Assembly: GCF_000331995.1 (NCBI RefSeq)
Contig: NC_020134.1
Coordinates: 496,001-560,000 of the forward strand
DNA length: 64,000 nucleotides
Reading direction: 5' to 3'
DNA from: Thermoclostridium stercorarium subsp. stercorarium DSM 8532
GTDB lineage: Bacteria > Bacillota > Clostridia > DSM-8532
In this document: positions 26,208 to 34,903 of the stretch, one piece after another
Layout of the letters: each line of letters opens with the position of its first letter
Position numbering within the stretch: the first letter of the stretch is position 1
Notes under the pieces: model-generated
What the model was told of the DNA's origin: nothing
Database searches by the model: none
The model's input: only the letters and a program-made list of their open reading frames with translations
Program-made: the position numbers and the translations under genes

Positions 26208-27689
26208 ATGTTGACGGTAAAGGTTAAAATCACAGGAACAAACGGTGAGCCTGTTCCCGAATATTTGCTGAACACCCTTTATGCGAGTGATCTTCATTTT
26301 GAGCCTGATATAAGGAGAAGCCGCATCATGCCCGACGGGACCGTGGAGATCGACGTAACGAAAAGGCCGTATATGCTGCATTGCAGGCTGAATATTCCGC
26401 TGTATGGGAATATATGGGTTATGGCCCATAATCAGGGCCGGGGTTACACCACCGATGCTGTCGATTTTGTGTCCGAGGCACTGGAAACGTACCTGTATGA
26501 AGCTGAAAGGCTGGGGAAGGGTATTGAGCTTTCGGTTTACGCAAAAGGACATCTCGATGCGGCTTACGAATACAAAACTCTTTCCGAAAAAGGCATAGAT
26601 CGAGATTACTGCAGGTTAAAGGCCCTTTCCCATGCCATATTTGCAGCCGAAGCGGCACTGTTTGAGGCCTCAAAGGCAAGGCTTGCCCGGAATCCCAGGC
26701 CCGATATGCTTCTTGGCTGCAATGCATTCAAATATTCAGGAGACAATCTGTATGCCAGGTATTTCACTGAGCTTTTCAATTTCGCCACGCTGCCTTTTTA
26801 CTATTACCAGGTCGTGCCCGAGGAAGGGGTGTTTGATTATGGACGCAGGGACGAGATTCTGGAATGGTGTGAAAAAAACGGAATAAAAGCAAAAGGGCAT
26901 CCTTTGTGGTTCGGCCACGGCGGGGTTAACCCGAAGTGGATGTTCGGAAAAAGCTTTGACGAACTTTCCCGGTTTGCGAAAGAATTCATCAGAAAAACCG
27001 TTACGAGATACCGCGGCAGGATAGATATCTGGGATTCTGTCAATGAACCCCATGACTGGGCGAATTGTTTTGAGTTTTCGCAGGAACAGCTTATGGAAAT
27101 GACACGTATTTGCTGTGAAACAGTCCGTGAAAGCAATCCTGATGCCATTTCGGTTATAAATGTCTGCCTGCCTTTTGCGGAATATGTGGCGGGTAAATTT
27201 GTATGTTACGGTCCGGTTTTTGAACGGCCTGTATCTCCGCTGACCTTCTTTGAAAGGGCGGTTGAAAAAGGTGTTGATTTTGACGTGGTAGGTGTACAGA
27301 TGTATTTCCCGGCCAGGGATATGGTGGCGATCAGCAGAATTCTGGACGAATATGCGCGGTTCGGTAAGCCGGTTCATATTACTGAAATGGGGGTTCCGGG
27401 CGGTCCGGCACGCGGCGAACGGGATAATGTGGAAACGGCCGAGCCACAGTCGCAGATAGGCCTGACAAAAGGAGTTTGGCATGCGCCGTGGGATGAACAT
27501 GTCCAGGCCAACTGGGCGGAGCAGTTCTACACAATGGCGGCGGCAAGACCTGAAATTAAAGCCCTGACGTGGTGGGATTTTGCCGATCCGGGTTTCATGA
27601 AAACATCCCCGTTCCTGTTTGAGGACAATGTACCCCGCGAAATGTATTTCAGACTGAAGGAACTGAAGAAAGTAATCATGGGTAAATAG
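26208..27689 (+). CDS. GH10 family glycoside hydrolase (xylanase-type), intracellular
   Basis: A ~493-residue beta-1,4-glycanase of family GH10. From ~160 on it forms the TIM barrel: acid/base Glu in WDSVNEPHDW (~residue 280), nucleophile Glu in HITEMGVP (~residue 393), plus GHPLWFGHGG and WWDFADPG. An N-terminal beta-rich segment of ~100 residues precedes it. No signal peptide, so it should act in the cytoplasm on imported xylo-oligosaccharides; this fits the importer and GH43 downstream. The longest frame starts at 26175, but ATG 26208 has AAGGGA 7 nt upstream. Followed by a strong terminator. Confidence 0.88.
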   Translation: MLTVKVKITGTNGEPVPEYLLNTLYASDLHFEPDIRRSRIMPDGTVEIDVTKRPYMLHCRLNIPLYGNIWVMAHNQGRGYTTDAVDFVSEALETYLYEAERLGKGIELSVYAKGHLDAAYEYKTLSEKGIDRDYCRLKALSHAIFAAEAALFEASKARLARNPRPDMLLGCNAFKYSGDNLYARYFTELFNFATLPFYYYQVVPEEGVFDYGRRDEILEWCEKNGIKAKGHPLWFGHGGVNPKWMFGKSFDELSRFAKEFIRKTVTRYRGRIDIWDSVNEPHDWANCFEFSQEQLMEMTRICCETVRESNPDAISVINVCLPFAEYVAGKFVCYGPVFERPVSPLTFFERAVEKGVDFDVVGVQMYFPARDMVAISRILDEYARFGKPVHITEMGVPGGPARGERDNVETAEPQSQIGLTKGVWHAPWDEHVQANWAEQFYTMAAARPEIKALTWWDFADPGFMKTSPFLFEDNVPREMYFRLKELKKVIMGK

Positions 27690-27727
27690 GGATACTTTTT
27701 ATATTTCCCGGTTTTGTGCACGGATAT

Positions 27728-27763
27728 AAAAACTGTGGATCTATAAAGATCCACAGTTTTACA
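27728..27763 (+). terminator. Intrinsic terminator after the GH10 gene
   Basis: Perfect 13-bp stem (AAAACTGTGGATC and complement) with loop TATAAA, then TTTTAC. It separates GH10 from the two-component genes. Confidence 0.88.
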
Positions 27764-27817
27764 TATGATAATATTCATCAAGGGTTAAACCCGATACAAG
27801 CCGCAGGGGTAGATGAA

Positions 27818-29563
27818 ATGGCTGAAAGGTCATGGAAAGTTTCGCTGCTGTCAAGGTTGATTATATCGTTTGTAATTATTATCGCCCCCATTTACGGCCT
27901 TGGTATATTCATGTATAACAGCGGGCTGGAAATATTGCGCAATGAACTGTCAAATTCAATGATTTCACAGGTTTCGTATTACCTTGACAACCTTGAAACC
28001 GAAATCCGGCGAATTCAGAAGCTGCAGTACGAACTTCTGAATGATAACGATATAAACCGTATGGCTACGATTTCAGAAACACTGACAAACATTGAAATCC
28101 GGGACGCAGTATTGAGAATCAGAAACCGGCTGTTTGCAATAAAAAACAGCAGTAAATATATTAAATCCACGGCGGTATTAATTCCAGGGGCGCAGAAAGA
28201 AATAACCGATTCAGGCGTGTCGGAGTTCAGCAGTGAAAAGTTTGGCGAAATGAAGGCCATAGCCCGGAATGCTGATGCTTCAATTGTGTATGCCGGCAAT
28301 TCAATGTACCTTATTGTTCCGTATCCTTATTCGTATACAACCGAACAGGATCCAATATTTCTAATTGTCTCGGAACTGTCACCGGAAGAATTTGAGATGA
28401 CGCTTAAAGCAATGAAAAGCAAACCTGATGAAGGAGCCGCTTTTTATAATTTTCAGAGCATGAACCTGATTGATGCGGATGTTGGGGTTTATTTGCACGA
28501 AGAAATACGGCGGCGGATTTTCAGCGGTATTCCGGCCGAAACTGCTGAGCGCGCCGAAATTATATCCATCAGCGGTACCAATTATCTTGTGGCATATAAA
28601 ATTTCAGGCTATTTCAGGTCGGTATTGTATAAATATATACCTGAAAATACCGTTTTTGAACCGCTTAATGACTTCAAGGGATGGTTTGCGGTATTCACGG
28701 TATTGTCACTTACGGTCGTGGTAGTTTATTCAACATATTTGCACAAATTCATCCATAAACCGCTTAGCAGGCTGGCAAGCTCATTCGCCGAAGTAAAAAG
28801 GGGAAATCTGGATATACACATTGAACACGACGTGGATGATGAATTCAGGTTTATATACCGAAATTTCAATTCAATCGTCAGTGACTTGAAAGCACTGATA
28901 GAACAGACGTATACACAGAAACTTCTCGTAGAAAAGGCAAACATGAAGCAGCTTCAGTCGCAGATAAACCCCCATTTTCTGTATAACAGCTTTTTCATAC
29001 TGAATACGATGGCACGGACGGGGGATTATGAAAATCTTGAACGGTTCACCGAACAGTTGGGGAAATATTTCCAGTTTGTAACCCGGAGCGGCGCCGATGA
29101 GGTAACTCTGCAGAAGGAGGTGGAACATGCACGAATATATACCGAGATACAGGCATTGCGTTTTTCAAACAGGGTAAAGGTATGTTTTGAAGAATTGCCG
29201 CGCGAGTTTTCCAATATCATGGTGCCGAGACTGATTTTGCAACCGCTGATAGAGAACGCCTTTGAACACGGCTTAAGCACGGTAAAAAGGGATGGGATAC
29301 TTAATGTAAGTTTCAGAAAATGCGGGGATGAACTTCATATTATTGTGGAAAATAACGGAGAAAATATACCCGACGGGAAAATTGAGCTTCTTAAGCAAAA
29401 ACTGGCGGATGAAAACACTGTAAGGGATGAAGAGGTCACCGCGCTGCAAAATATAAACTTAAGGCTTAAGCTTAAGTTTGGGCGGAAATACGGCCTTACC
29501 GTCGATAAAATTCAAACCGGATGGTTTAGGATTACCATTGCGGTACCGTACAGGGAATATTAA
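27818..29563 (+). CDS. yesM: YesM-type sensor histidine kinase
   Basis: A ~581-residue membrane sensor kinase. N-terminal helix (SLLSRLIISFVIIIAPIYGL), large extracytoplasmic sensing region of ~260 residues, second helix (WFAVFTVLSLTVVVVYSTYL), HAMP linker (HKPLSRLASSFAEVKRGNLD), His_kinase segment with phospho-acceptor His in SQINPHFLYNS (~386) and a GHKL ATPase (QPLIENAFEHGL, and the NNGENIPDG segment). YesM/YesN pairs of Paenibacillus/Bacillus type sense oligosaccharides and control adjacent importers and glycosidases. Start at ATG 27818, AGGGGT 7 nt upstream, 34 codons inside the longest frame. The gene name is by family resemblance. Confidence 0.9.
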   Translation: MAERSWKVSLLSRLIISFVIIIAPIYGLGIFMYNSGLEILRNELSNSMISQVSYYLDNLETEIRRIQKLQYELLNDNDINRMATISETLTNIEIRDAVLRIRNRLFAIKNSSKYIKSTAVLIPGAQKEITDSGVSEFSSEKFGEMKAIARNADASIVYAGNSMYLIVPYPYSYTTEQDPIFLIVSELSPEEFEMTLKAMKSKPDEGAAFYNFQSMNLIDADVGVYLHEEIRRRIFSGIPAETAERAEIISISGTNYLVAYKISGYFRSVLYKYIPENTVFEPLNDFKGWFAVFTVLSLTVVVVYSTYLHKFIHKPLSRLASSFAEVKRGNLDIHIEHDVDDEFRFIYRNFNSIVSDLKALIEQTYTQKLLVEKANMKQLQSQINPHFLYNSFFILNTMARTGDYENLERFTEQLGKYFQFVTRSGADEVTLQKEVEHARIYTEIQALRFSNRVKVCFEELPREFSNIMVPRLILQPLIENAFEHGLSTVKRDGILNVSFRKCGDELHIIVENNGENIPDGKIELLKQKLADENTVRDEEVTALQNINLRLKLKFGRKYGLTVDKIQTGWFRITIAVPYREY

Positions 29564-29584
29564 ATTTAAGGGATGGTAAACGGT

Positions 29585-31249
29585 ATGTATACGTTGCTTA
29601 TTGTGGATGACGAGCCCATTATCGCGGACGGTTTGTATGAAGTATTTCAGACCGTTGAGGATTTGGAACTGGATATATATAAGGCTTATTCCGGGGACGA
29701 GGCTTACGAACTTATGAAAAAAACCCGTATCGACATAGTCCTTACCGATATCCGGATGCCAGGGATGAACGGACTGCAGCTGATGGAGAAAATCCACAGG
29801 CAGTGGCCGAAGTGCAGGGTGATCTTTTTAACCGGGTACAATGAGTTTGATTATATATATACCGCCATTCAGTATGAAGGGGTAAGCTATATCCTCAAAA
29901 CAGAGGGATATGAGAGGGTGATCGGCGCAGTAAGGAATGCTGTTTTGGAGATAGAAAAAAGCTTAAGACTTGACGCTTTGCTTCAGGAAGCCGAAGAGCA
30001 GGCCGGCACGGCAAAGGAACTACTTCGCGGAAACTTTCTGAACGGTGTTATCAAAGGAAGATTCTATAAAAATGAAATAAATCAGAAGCAGTTTGACGAA
30101 CTGGGAATTAAACTCAATGCCTGCGACAGGGTGGTCATGCTTGTCGGTCGTTTGGACGACTTGCCCAAAGGACTGCCGTATTCCGAAATAACCAGACGCA
30201 TATACAATGTAAGCCTTATCGCCGGCGAATTCCTGTCTTCAGCCGTCAAATACGCCTATTTCACCGATGAAAACTCATATATGATATGGCTTATACAGCC
30301 GGGGGAAAACACGTGGCAGGAATGCCTCATCTTTGTAAAGGGGAACATTGAATTTATACAAAGGTCCTGCAAGGAATCTTTCGGTACAATAGTGTCATTT
30401 GCCCTTGACGACGGGCCGGCTGACTGGATTGAACTGCCTGACCGGTTTAATACGCTGAAAATGGTTTTAAGCTACAGGTTCGGACACGACACCGCAGTAC
30501 TTCTCACAGGACGCGGTATTATAAAGGAGGATTTAAGGGATACACAGGAAAAATCAGTTGAGAAACTTTCGCTTAACAGGATGAAGTTTGAAATGCTGGC
30601 CGAAACGCTGGAATATGGAACTGAGGAAGATTTTTTCGCGCTCATGGAAGAGCTTACCCGGAACTTGAGAACGGTAAGAAGCATGCATAATATTGTCGCC
30701 CTTGAGCAGTATGTTTCAATTGCTTTGGTAGTCCTGTCGTATATAAACAGATGGAATATTTTGGGGAAAGTTGCGTTCAGAATAGGCATTCACAAACTTA
30801 TGAGAATTGACGAACATGAATCCTGGGATGATGCGGTGAATTATCTGTACAGGCTTGGTTCGATACTGTTTGACATTCAGCGGCAGGAAAGGGAAAAGCG
30901 GGCCCAAGATGTTGTCGGTTTTATTCAGAAGCATATAAATGACAACATACATATTCAGGATGAGCTTACTTTAATCCGCCTCGCCGATCTGGTACATTTC
31001 AATCCGTCGTACCTGTCAAGGCTGTTCAAGCAGGTTACGGGTATGAATATATCGGATTATATCAGTGATATACGTGTGAAAAAGGCAAAACAGATGCTTG
31101 GAAACCCGGACGTCAAAATAAACACTGTTGCCGAGGCCCTCGGTTATGGCACTGCGGCCAATTTCACCCGTTTCTTTAAAAAGATGACCAACATGACACC
31201 TCAGGAATACAGGGATTTTGTAATCGGCAGACATAAAGACAAAGCATAA
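29585..31249 (+). CDS. yesN: YesN-type response regulator with AraC DNA-binding domain
   Basis: A 554-residue regulator: receiver domain with acidic pocket IVDDEP and phospho-acceptor Asp55 (DIVLTDIRMPG), a long central region, and a C-terminal AraC/XylS double HTH (LADLVHFNPSYLSRLFKQVT, VAEALGYGTAANFTRFFK, TPQEYRDF). It lies 21 nt after the kinase gene, so they are co-transcribed. Probable targets are the two promoters with the tandem 14-bp motif (31306-31338 and 37046-37078). ATG 29585 was preferred over ATG 29573, whose RBS would abut it. Confidence 0.92.
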   Translation: MYTLLIVDDEPIIADGLYEVFQTVEDLELDIYKAYSGDEAYELMKKTRIDIVLTDIRMPGMNGLQLMEKIHRQWPKCRVIFLTGYNEFDYIYTAIQYEGVSYILKTEGYERVIGAVRNAVLEIEKSLRLDALLQEAEEQAGTAKELLRGNFLNGVIKGRFYKNEINQKQFDELGIKLNACDRVVMLVGRLDDLPKGLPYSEITRRIYNVSLIAGEFLSSAVKYAYFTDENSYMIWLIQPGENTWQECLIFVKGNIEFIQRSCKESFGTIVSFALDDGPADWIELPDRFNTLKMVLSYRFGHDTAVLLTGRGIIKEDLRDTQEKSVEKLSLNRMKFEMLAETLEYGTEEDFFALMEELTRNLRTVRSMHNIVALEQYVSIALVVLSYINRWNILGKVAFRIGIHKLMRIDEHESWDDAVNYLYRLGSILFDIQRQEREKRAQDVVGFIQKHINDNIHIQDELTLIRLADLVHFNPSYLSRLFKQVTGMNISDYISDIRVKKAKQMLGNPDVKINTVAEALGYGTAANFTRFFKKMTNMTPQEYRDFVIGRHKDKA

Positions 31250-31305
31250 ATTGTATTGTTTTTTCAGTGTGGGCAGTGTGTTTTCCTAAGCCATAAAGGC
31301 ATGCG

Positions 31306-31338
31306 AAGTAAAAAGATGAATTGAAAGTAAAGAGATGA
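31306..31338. promoter_or_regulatory. Tandem operator upstream of the permease genes (probable YesN site)
   Basis: Two direct copies of a 14-bp motif, AAGTAAAAAGATGA (31306-31319) and AAGTAAAGAGATGA (31325-31338), with start-to-start period of 19 bp. The second copy is 3 bp upstream of the -35 box. The second copy recurs identically at 37065-37078, where the upstream partner has the same 19-bp period. AraC-family dimers usually bind such direct repeats. Confidence 0.75.
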
Positions 31339-31341
31339 TTA

Positions 31342-31370
31342 TTGTATGCGGGCAGGCCGGGGTCTATAAT
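31342..31370 (+). promoter_or_regulatory. Sigma-A promoter of the LplB/LplC-type permease operon
   Basis: TTGTAT (31342-31347), 17-bp spacer, perfect TATAAT (31365-31370), directly adjoining the tandem operator. Class II type activator arrangement. It starts 78 bp before the first permease. Confidence 0.8.
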
Positions 31371-31448
31371 TTTTTTACGTAACGGACATGGCTTATCAGC
31401 ATGAATTTGAATATAAAAGCAGCAGCTTATTAGGAAGGAAGGAATAAA

Positions 31449-32351
31449 ATGGCGGGCAGGAAGAAATGGGTAAGGGAATTACCGCTCCATATACTGATGA
31501 TACCCGGAGTTATCGCAGTGTTTATTTTTAACTATATACCGATGTTCGGAATTATTATGGCGTTCCAGAAGTTTGTGCCTGCGAAAGGTTTTTTTGGATC
31601 CAAATGGGTTGGTATGGATAATTTCAGGTATATTTTCAGCATGCCGAATATATGGACGGTAATCCGCAATACCGTTTTTATTGCGGTTATGAAAATAATT
31701 GCCAACCTGATTGTGCCTATTATTTTCGCGCTTCTTTTGAATGAAATCAGAAAAGAGGCGTTTAAACGAACCATTCAGACAATAATATATTTTCCGCATT
31801 TTCTGTCGTGGGTTATACTTGGAGGAATTTTAATTGACGTATTATCCCCTACGAGCGGTATAGTCAATGAATTTCTCGGACTGTTCGGGGTCAAGCCCGT
31901 CTATTTCCTCGGAGATGCGAAATGGTTCCCGTTCACGCTTGTTCTTACAAACACATGGAAAGAGTTCGGATATAATACTATTGTATACCTTGCGGCATTG
32001 ACATCAATAGATCCTACACTGTATGAGGCTGCAGTTGTTGACGGTGCCGGAAGGCTGAAACAGACATGGCATATAACATTACCCGGAATCCTACCGATTG
32101 TTACGCTTATGACCGTTTTAAGCCTTGGTAATGTTCTGAATGCAGGATTTGATCAGGTGTTCAATCTTTACAGTCCGTCTGTTTACAGTACAGGTGACAT
32201 TATAGACACGCTGGTTTACAGAATTGGTATGGTAGAGGCACAGTTCAGTGTTTCGGCTGCAGTTGGATTGTTCAAATCGGCGATATCCTTTGTTCTGGTT
32301 GTTATATCGAACAAACTTGCCAACAAATATGCAGGCTACAGAGTGTTCTGA
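31449..32351 (+). CDS. LplB-type polysaccharide ABC transporter permease
   Basis: A 300-residue CUT1-family inner-membrane permease (six helices). The EAA loop (YEAAVVDGAGRLKQTWHITLPGILPI) is the ATPase docking site. N-terminal segment LPLHILMIPGVIAVFIFNYIPMFG is typical of LplB/YtcP proteins. RBS GGAAGGAA before ATG. First gene of the operon with the YesN-type operator; partner of the permease 17 bp downstream. No ATPase gene is nearby, so a shared ATPase (MsmK/UgpC-like) must serve it. Confidence 0.9.
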   Translation: MAGRKKWVRELPLHILMIPGVIAVFIFNYIPMFGIIMAFQKFVPAKGFFGSKWVGMDNFRYIFSMPNIWTVIRNTVFIAVMKIIANLIVPIIFALLLNEIRKEAFKRTIQTIIYFPHFLSWVILGGILIDVLSPTSGIVNEFLGLFGVKPVYFLGDAKWFPFTLVLTNTWKEFGYNTIVYLAALTSIDPTLYEAAVVDGAGRLKQTWHITLPGILPIVTLMTVLSLGNVLNAGFDQVFNLYSPSVYSTGDIIDTLVYRIGMVEAQFSVSAAVGLFKSAISFVLVVISNKLANKYAGYRVF

Positions 32352-32368
32352 CGGAGGAGGGATAAGGA

Positions 32369-33256
32369 ATGTTGAAAAGAACGACCGGTGAGAAAATATT
32401 TGCAATTTTTAATTATATAATACTGTCATTTACCGCGTTCGCATGTTTGGTTCCGATGATCAACGTGCTCGCAGTATCATTCAGTTCCAGCACTGCCGCT
32501 GCAACGGGCAGTGTTAAACTTTGGCCGGTGGATTTTACCCTGGCGTCGTACAAATATGCCCTCAGCAAACGTGAGTTTCTGCAGTCGTTCCTGGTTTCTC
32601 TTAAAAGGGTTACGCTGGGTTATATTGTAAACATGGTTATGACAATATCGGTTGCGTATCCGCTGTCGAAGGACAGGTCGGATTTCAGGGCGAGAAATGT
32701 TTATGCGTGGTTTTTCATCATAACTATGATGTTCAGCGGCGGGCTGATACCCACGTTTGTAACCGTTCGTAAACTTGGCCTTCTGGACACGGTATGGGCT
32801 TTGGTTCTTCCCGGGGCGGTGCCTGTGTTCAATGTCATTCTTCTTATGAACTTTTTCAGGGAACTCCCGAAAGAAATAGAAGAAGCGGCATATATAGACG
32901 GTGCAAGCCACTGGACCACGCTGTTCAGGATATATCTGCCGCTGTCGCTGCCTTCGCTGGCGACTATTTCGCTGTTTGTACTTGTCGGTCACTGGAACGG
33001 ATGGTTTGACGGGATGATATATATGAACAGGCCCAAAAACTGGCCGCTGCAGACATATTTGCGTACAATTCTTATTAATCCGGACATAAGCCAGTATCAG
33101 ACTTCTTCAGAGGAACTGGCAAACCTGAAAGAAGTGTCGGAGCGTACTTTCAAATCAGCTCAGGTGTTCCTGGGTGCGGCACCGATACTCGCGGTTTACC
33201 CCTTCCTGCAGAAATATTTCATGAAGGGGCTTGTTATGGGAAGTGTTAAGGGATGA
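32369..33256 (+). CDS. YtcP/LplC-type polysaccharide ABC transporter permease
   Basis: A 295-residue second CUT1 permease of the same importer. Opens with KRTTGEKIFAIFNYIILSFT and has the EAA loop EEAAYIDGASHWTTLFRIYLP. The C-terminal segment LGAAPILAVYPFLQKYFMKGLVMGSVKG is the standard LplC/YtcP ending. Strong RBS GGAGGAGGG upstream. Followed by an intrinsic terminator, so GH43 is transcribed separately. Confidence 0.92.
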   Translation: MLKRTTGEKIFAIFNYIILSFTAFACLVPMINVLAVSFSSSTAAATGSVKLWPVDFTLASYKYALSKREFLQSFLVSLKRVTLGYIVNMVMTISVAYPLSKDRSDFRARNVYAWFFIITMMFSGGLIPTFVTVRKLGLLDTVWALVLPGAVPVFNVILLMNFFRELPKEIEEAAYIDGASHWTTLFRIYLPLSLPSLATISLFVLVGHWNGWFDGMIYMNRPKNWPLQTYLRTILINPDISQYQTSSEELANLKEVSERTFKSAQVFLGAAPILAVYPFLQKYFMKGLVMGSVKG

Positions 33257-33265
33257 TTACACAAA

Positions 33266-33300
33266 CACCCCGCGGTTTATTCATATTCCGTGGGGTTTTA
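33266..33300 (+). terminator. Intrinsic terminator after the permease pair
   Basis: Arms CCCCGCGG (33268-33275) and CCGTGGGG (33288-33295), one G-U pair, followed by TTTTAATTT. Confidence 0.75.
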
Positions 33301-33330
33301 ATTTAGGTGAAAGTGTGGATACAGGTGTAC

Positions 33331-33359
33331 TGTTGTATTTTGTCCTGTTATATTATAAT
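33331..33359 (+). promoter_or_regulatory. Weak promoter candidate before the GH43 gene
   Basis: A perfect TATAAT (33354-33359) with a poor -35 (TGTTGT, 17-bp spacer), 30 bp upstream of the GH43 start. No tandem YesN-type motif is present here. Confidence 0.4.
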
Positions 33360-33388
33360 CAGAAATATATGAGGCAGGAGGAGTAATT

Positions 33389-34882
33389 ATGCAGCCTGAC
33401 AACAAACATTATAAATCAGCCGTACGCAAATGGGGGGATCTGGGAAACGGTTTTTATAGAAATCCGGTTTTGAATTCCGACTATTCAGATCCCGATGTTA
33501 TCCGTGTGGGCGGCGATTTTTACATGGTGTGCTCGGAATTTCACTATATGGGCATGCCGGTTTTGCATTCAAAGGATCTGGTCAACTGGACCATTATAGG
33601 CAGGGTTTATGATTCGTTAAAGCATGATCCGAAATACGACAATATGGAAGGCTATGCAAAGGGCAGCTGGGCGCCGGCAATAAGATATCACAACGGCAGG
33701 TTTTACGTGTATTTCTGCACGCCTGATGAAGGACTGTTTATGAGTACTGCGACCGACCCTGCGGGGCCATGGAGTCCTTTGCATGAGGTGGTGCGTGCTG
33801 CCGGCTGGGAAGACCCGTGCCCGTTCTGGGATGACGACGGGAATGCTTATCTCGGACACAGTACCGTAGGTGCGGGACCGATAATTATCCATAAAATGAG
33901 TCCTGACGGGACAAAGCTCCTCGATGACGGAGTTATAGTTTATGTCGGGAAAATCGCCGAAGGGACAAAGATATATAAAAGAAACGGATATTATTATTTA
34001 ATTATTCCCGAAGGAGGAGTAAAAACGGGATGGCAGACCGTGCTGCGGTCAAAAAGCATCTATGGGCCGTATGAGAGAAAAGTGGTACTGCAAACTGGAA
34101 ATACGAATATAAACGGACCCCACCAGGGAGCCCTTGTTGAGCTGGAAAACGGTGAATCATGGTTTATGCATTTTCAGGACACGGGAATACTTGGGCGTGT
34201 TTGCCATCTTCAGCCGGTAACATGGGTGGATAACTGGCCTCTGATGGGTTGTGACGGAGAACCGGTTACTGTTTACCGAAAACCCCGCGCAGGAAAGGAA
34301 TACGAAAGGACATTTCCTCAGACGTCGGATGAGTTCGACGGCCCTGAGCTCGGCCTTCAGTGGCAGTGGAACCACAACCCGGTTAATGAACGGTGGTCCC
34401 TTTCAAAACGTCCGGGATATCTGACGCTGGAAGCGATGTATGCGGAAAGTCTGCTGAAGGCAAGGAATACCCTGACTCAGAAACTTATCGGTGAAAAGGG
34501 AACGGCCACGACCGAACTTAATACAGAAAATCTTAAAAACGGGCAGAGGGCAGGCCTGGCGTTTCTCGGCGGAACACAGGAAAATTGGATTGGTATTGTG
34601 AGGGAGGGTGAATCTTCGTATATCAAAGCCGTTACCGCGGGAATAAGATACCACGGCCCTGAAATTGAAACTCCAAATGTATGGTTTAGGGCCGAAATTG
34701 ATTTGAACGGAATAACTCAATTTTATTTCAGCACGGACAATGAAAACTTTATACAGCTTGGTGGGCCGTGCAGGCTGGAGGCGGGATTCTGGAAAGGTGC
34801 CAGAATCGCACTTTTCAGCTATAACACTGTGATGGACGGCGGAAGAGCCGATTTCAACTGGTTCAGATATGAATTTGAATAA
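33389..34882 (+). CDS. GH43 family glycosidase (beta-xylosidase/arabinofuranosidase type)
   Basis: A 497-residue five-bladed propeller enzyme. The catalytic triad candidates are Asp34 (YSDPDVI), Asp142 (EDPCPFWDDDG) and Glu191 (AEGTKIYKRNGYYYL). The WAP motif (GSWAPAIRYHNGRF) is present. The C-terminal ~190 residues form a beta-sandwich (LQWQWNHNP, ENLKNGQRAGLAFLGGT) found in GH43 xylosidases and involved in substrate binding. No signal peptide, so it should cleave imported oligosaccharides. Exact specificity is not predictable. GGAGG before ATG; co-transcribed with the gene 21 nt downstream. Confidence 0.9.
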   Translation: MQPDNKHYKSAVRKWGDLGNGFYRNPVLNSDYSDPDVIRVGGDFYMVCSEFHYMGMPVLHSKDLVNWTIIGRVYDSLKHDPKYDNMEGYAKGSWAPAIRYHNGRFYVYFCTPDEGLFMSTATDPAGPWSPLHEVVRAAGWEDPCPFWDDDGNAYLGHSTVGAGPIIIHKMSPDGTKLLDDGVIVYVGKIAEGTKIYKRNGYYYLIIPEGGVKTGWQTVLRSKSIYGPYERKVVLQTGNTNINGPHQGALVELENGESWFMHFQDTGILGRVCHLQPVTWVDNWPLMGCDGEPVTVYRKPRAGKEYERTFPQTSDEFDGPELGLQWQWNHNPVNERWSLSKRPGYLTLEAMYAESLLKARNTLTQKLIGEKGTATTELNTENLKNGQRAGLAFLGGTQENWIGIVREGESSYIKAVTAGIRYHGPEIETPNVWFRAEIDLNGITQFYFSTDNENFIQLGGPCRLEAGFWKGARIALFSYNTVMDGGRADFNWFRYEFE

Positions 34883-34903
34883 AAAGATTTATGGAGGGCG
34901 CTT

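Noticed and set aside
26736-27500. 254-codon minus-strand ORF inside GH10
   Set aside because: Antisense shadow of the GH10 catalytic domain.
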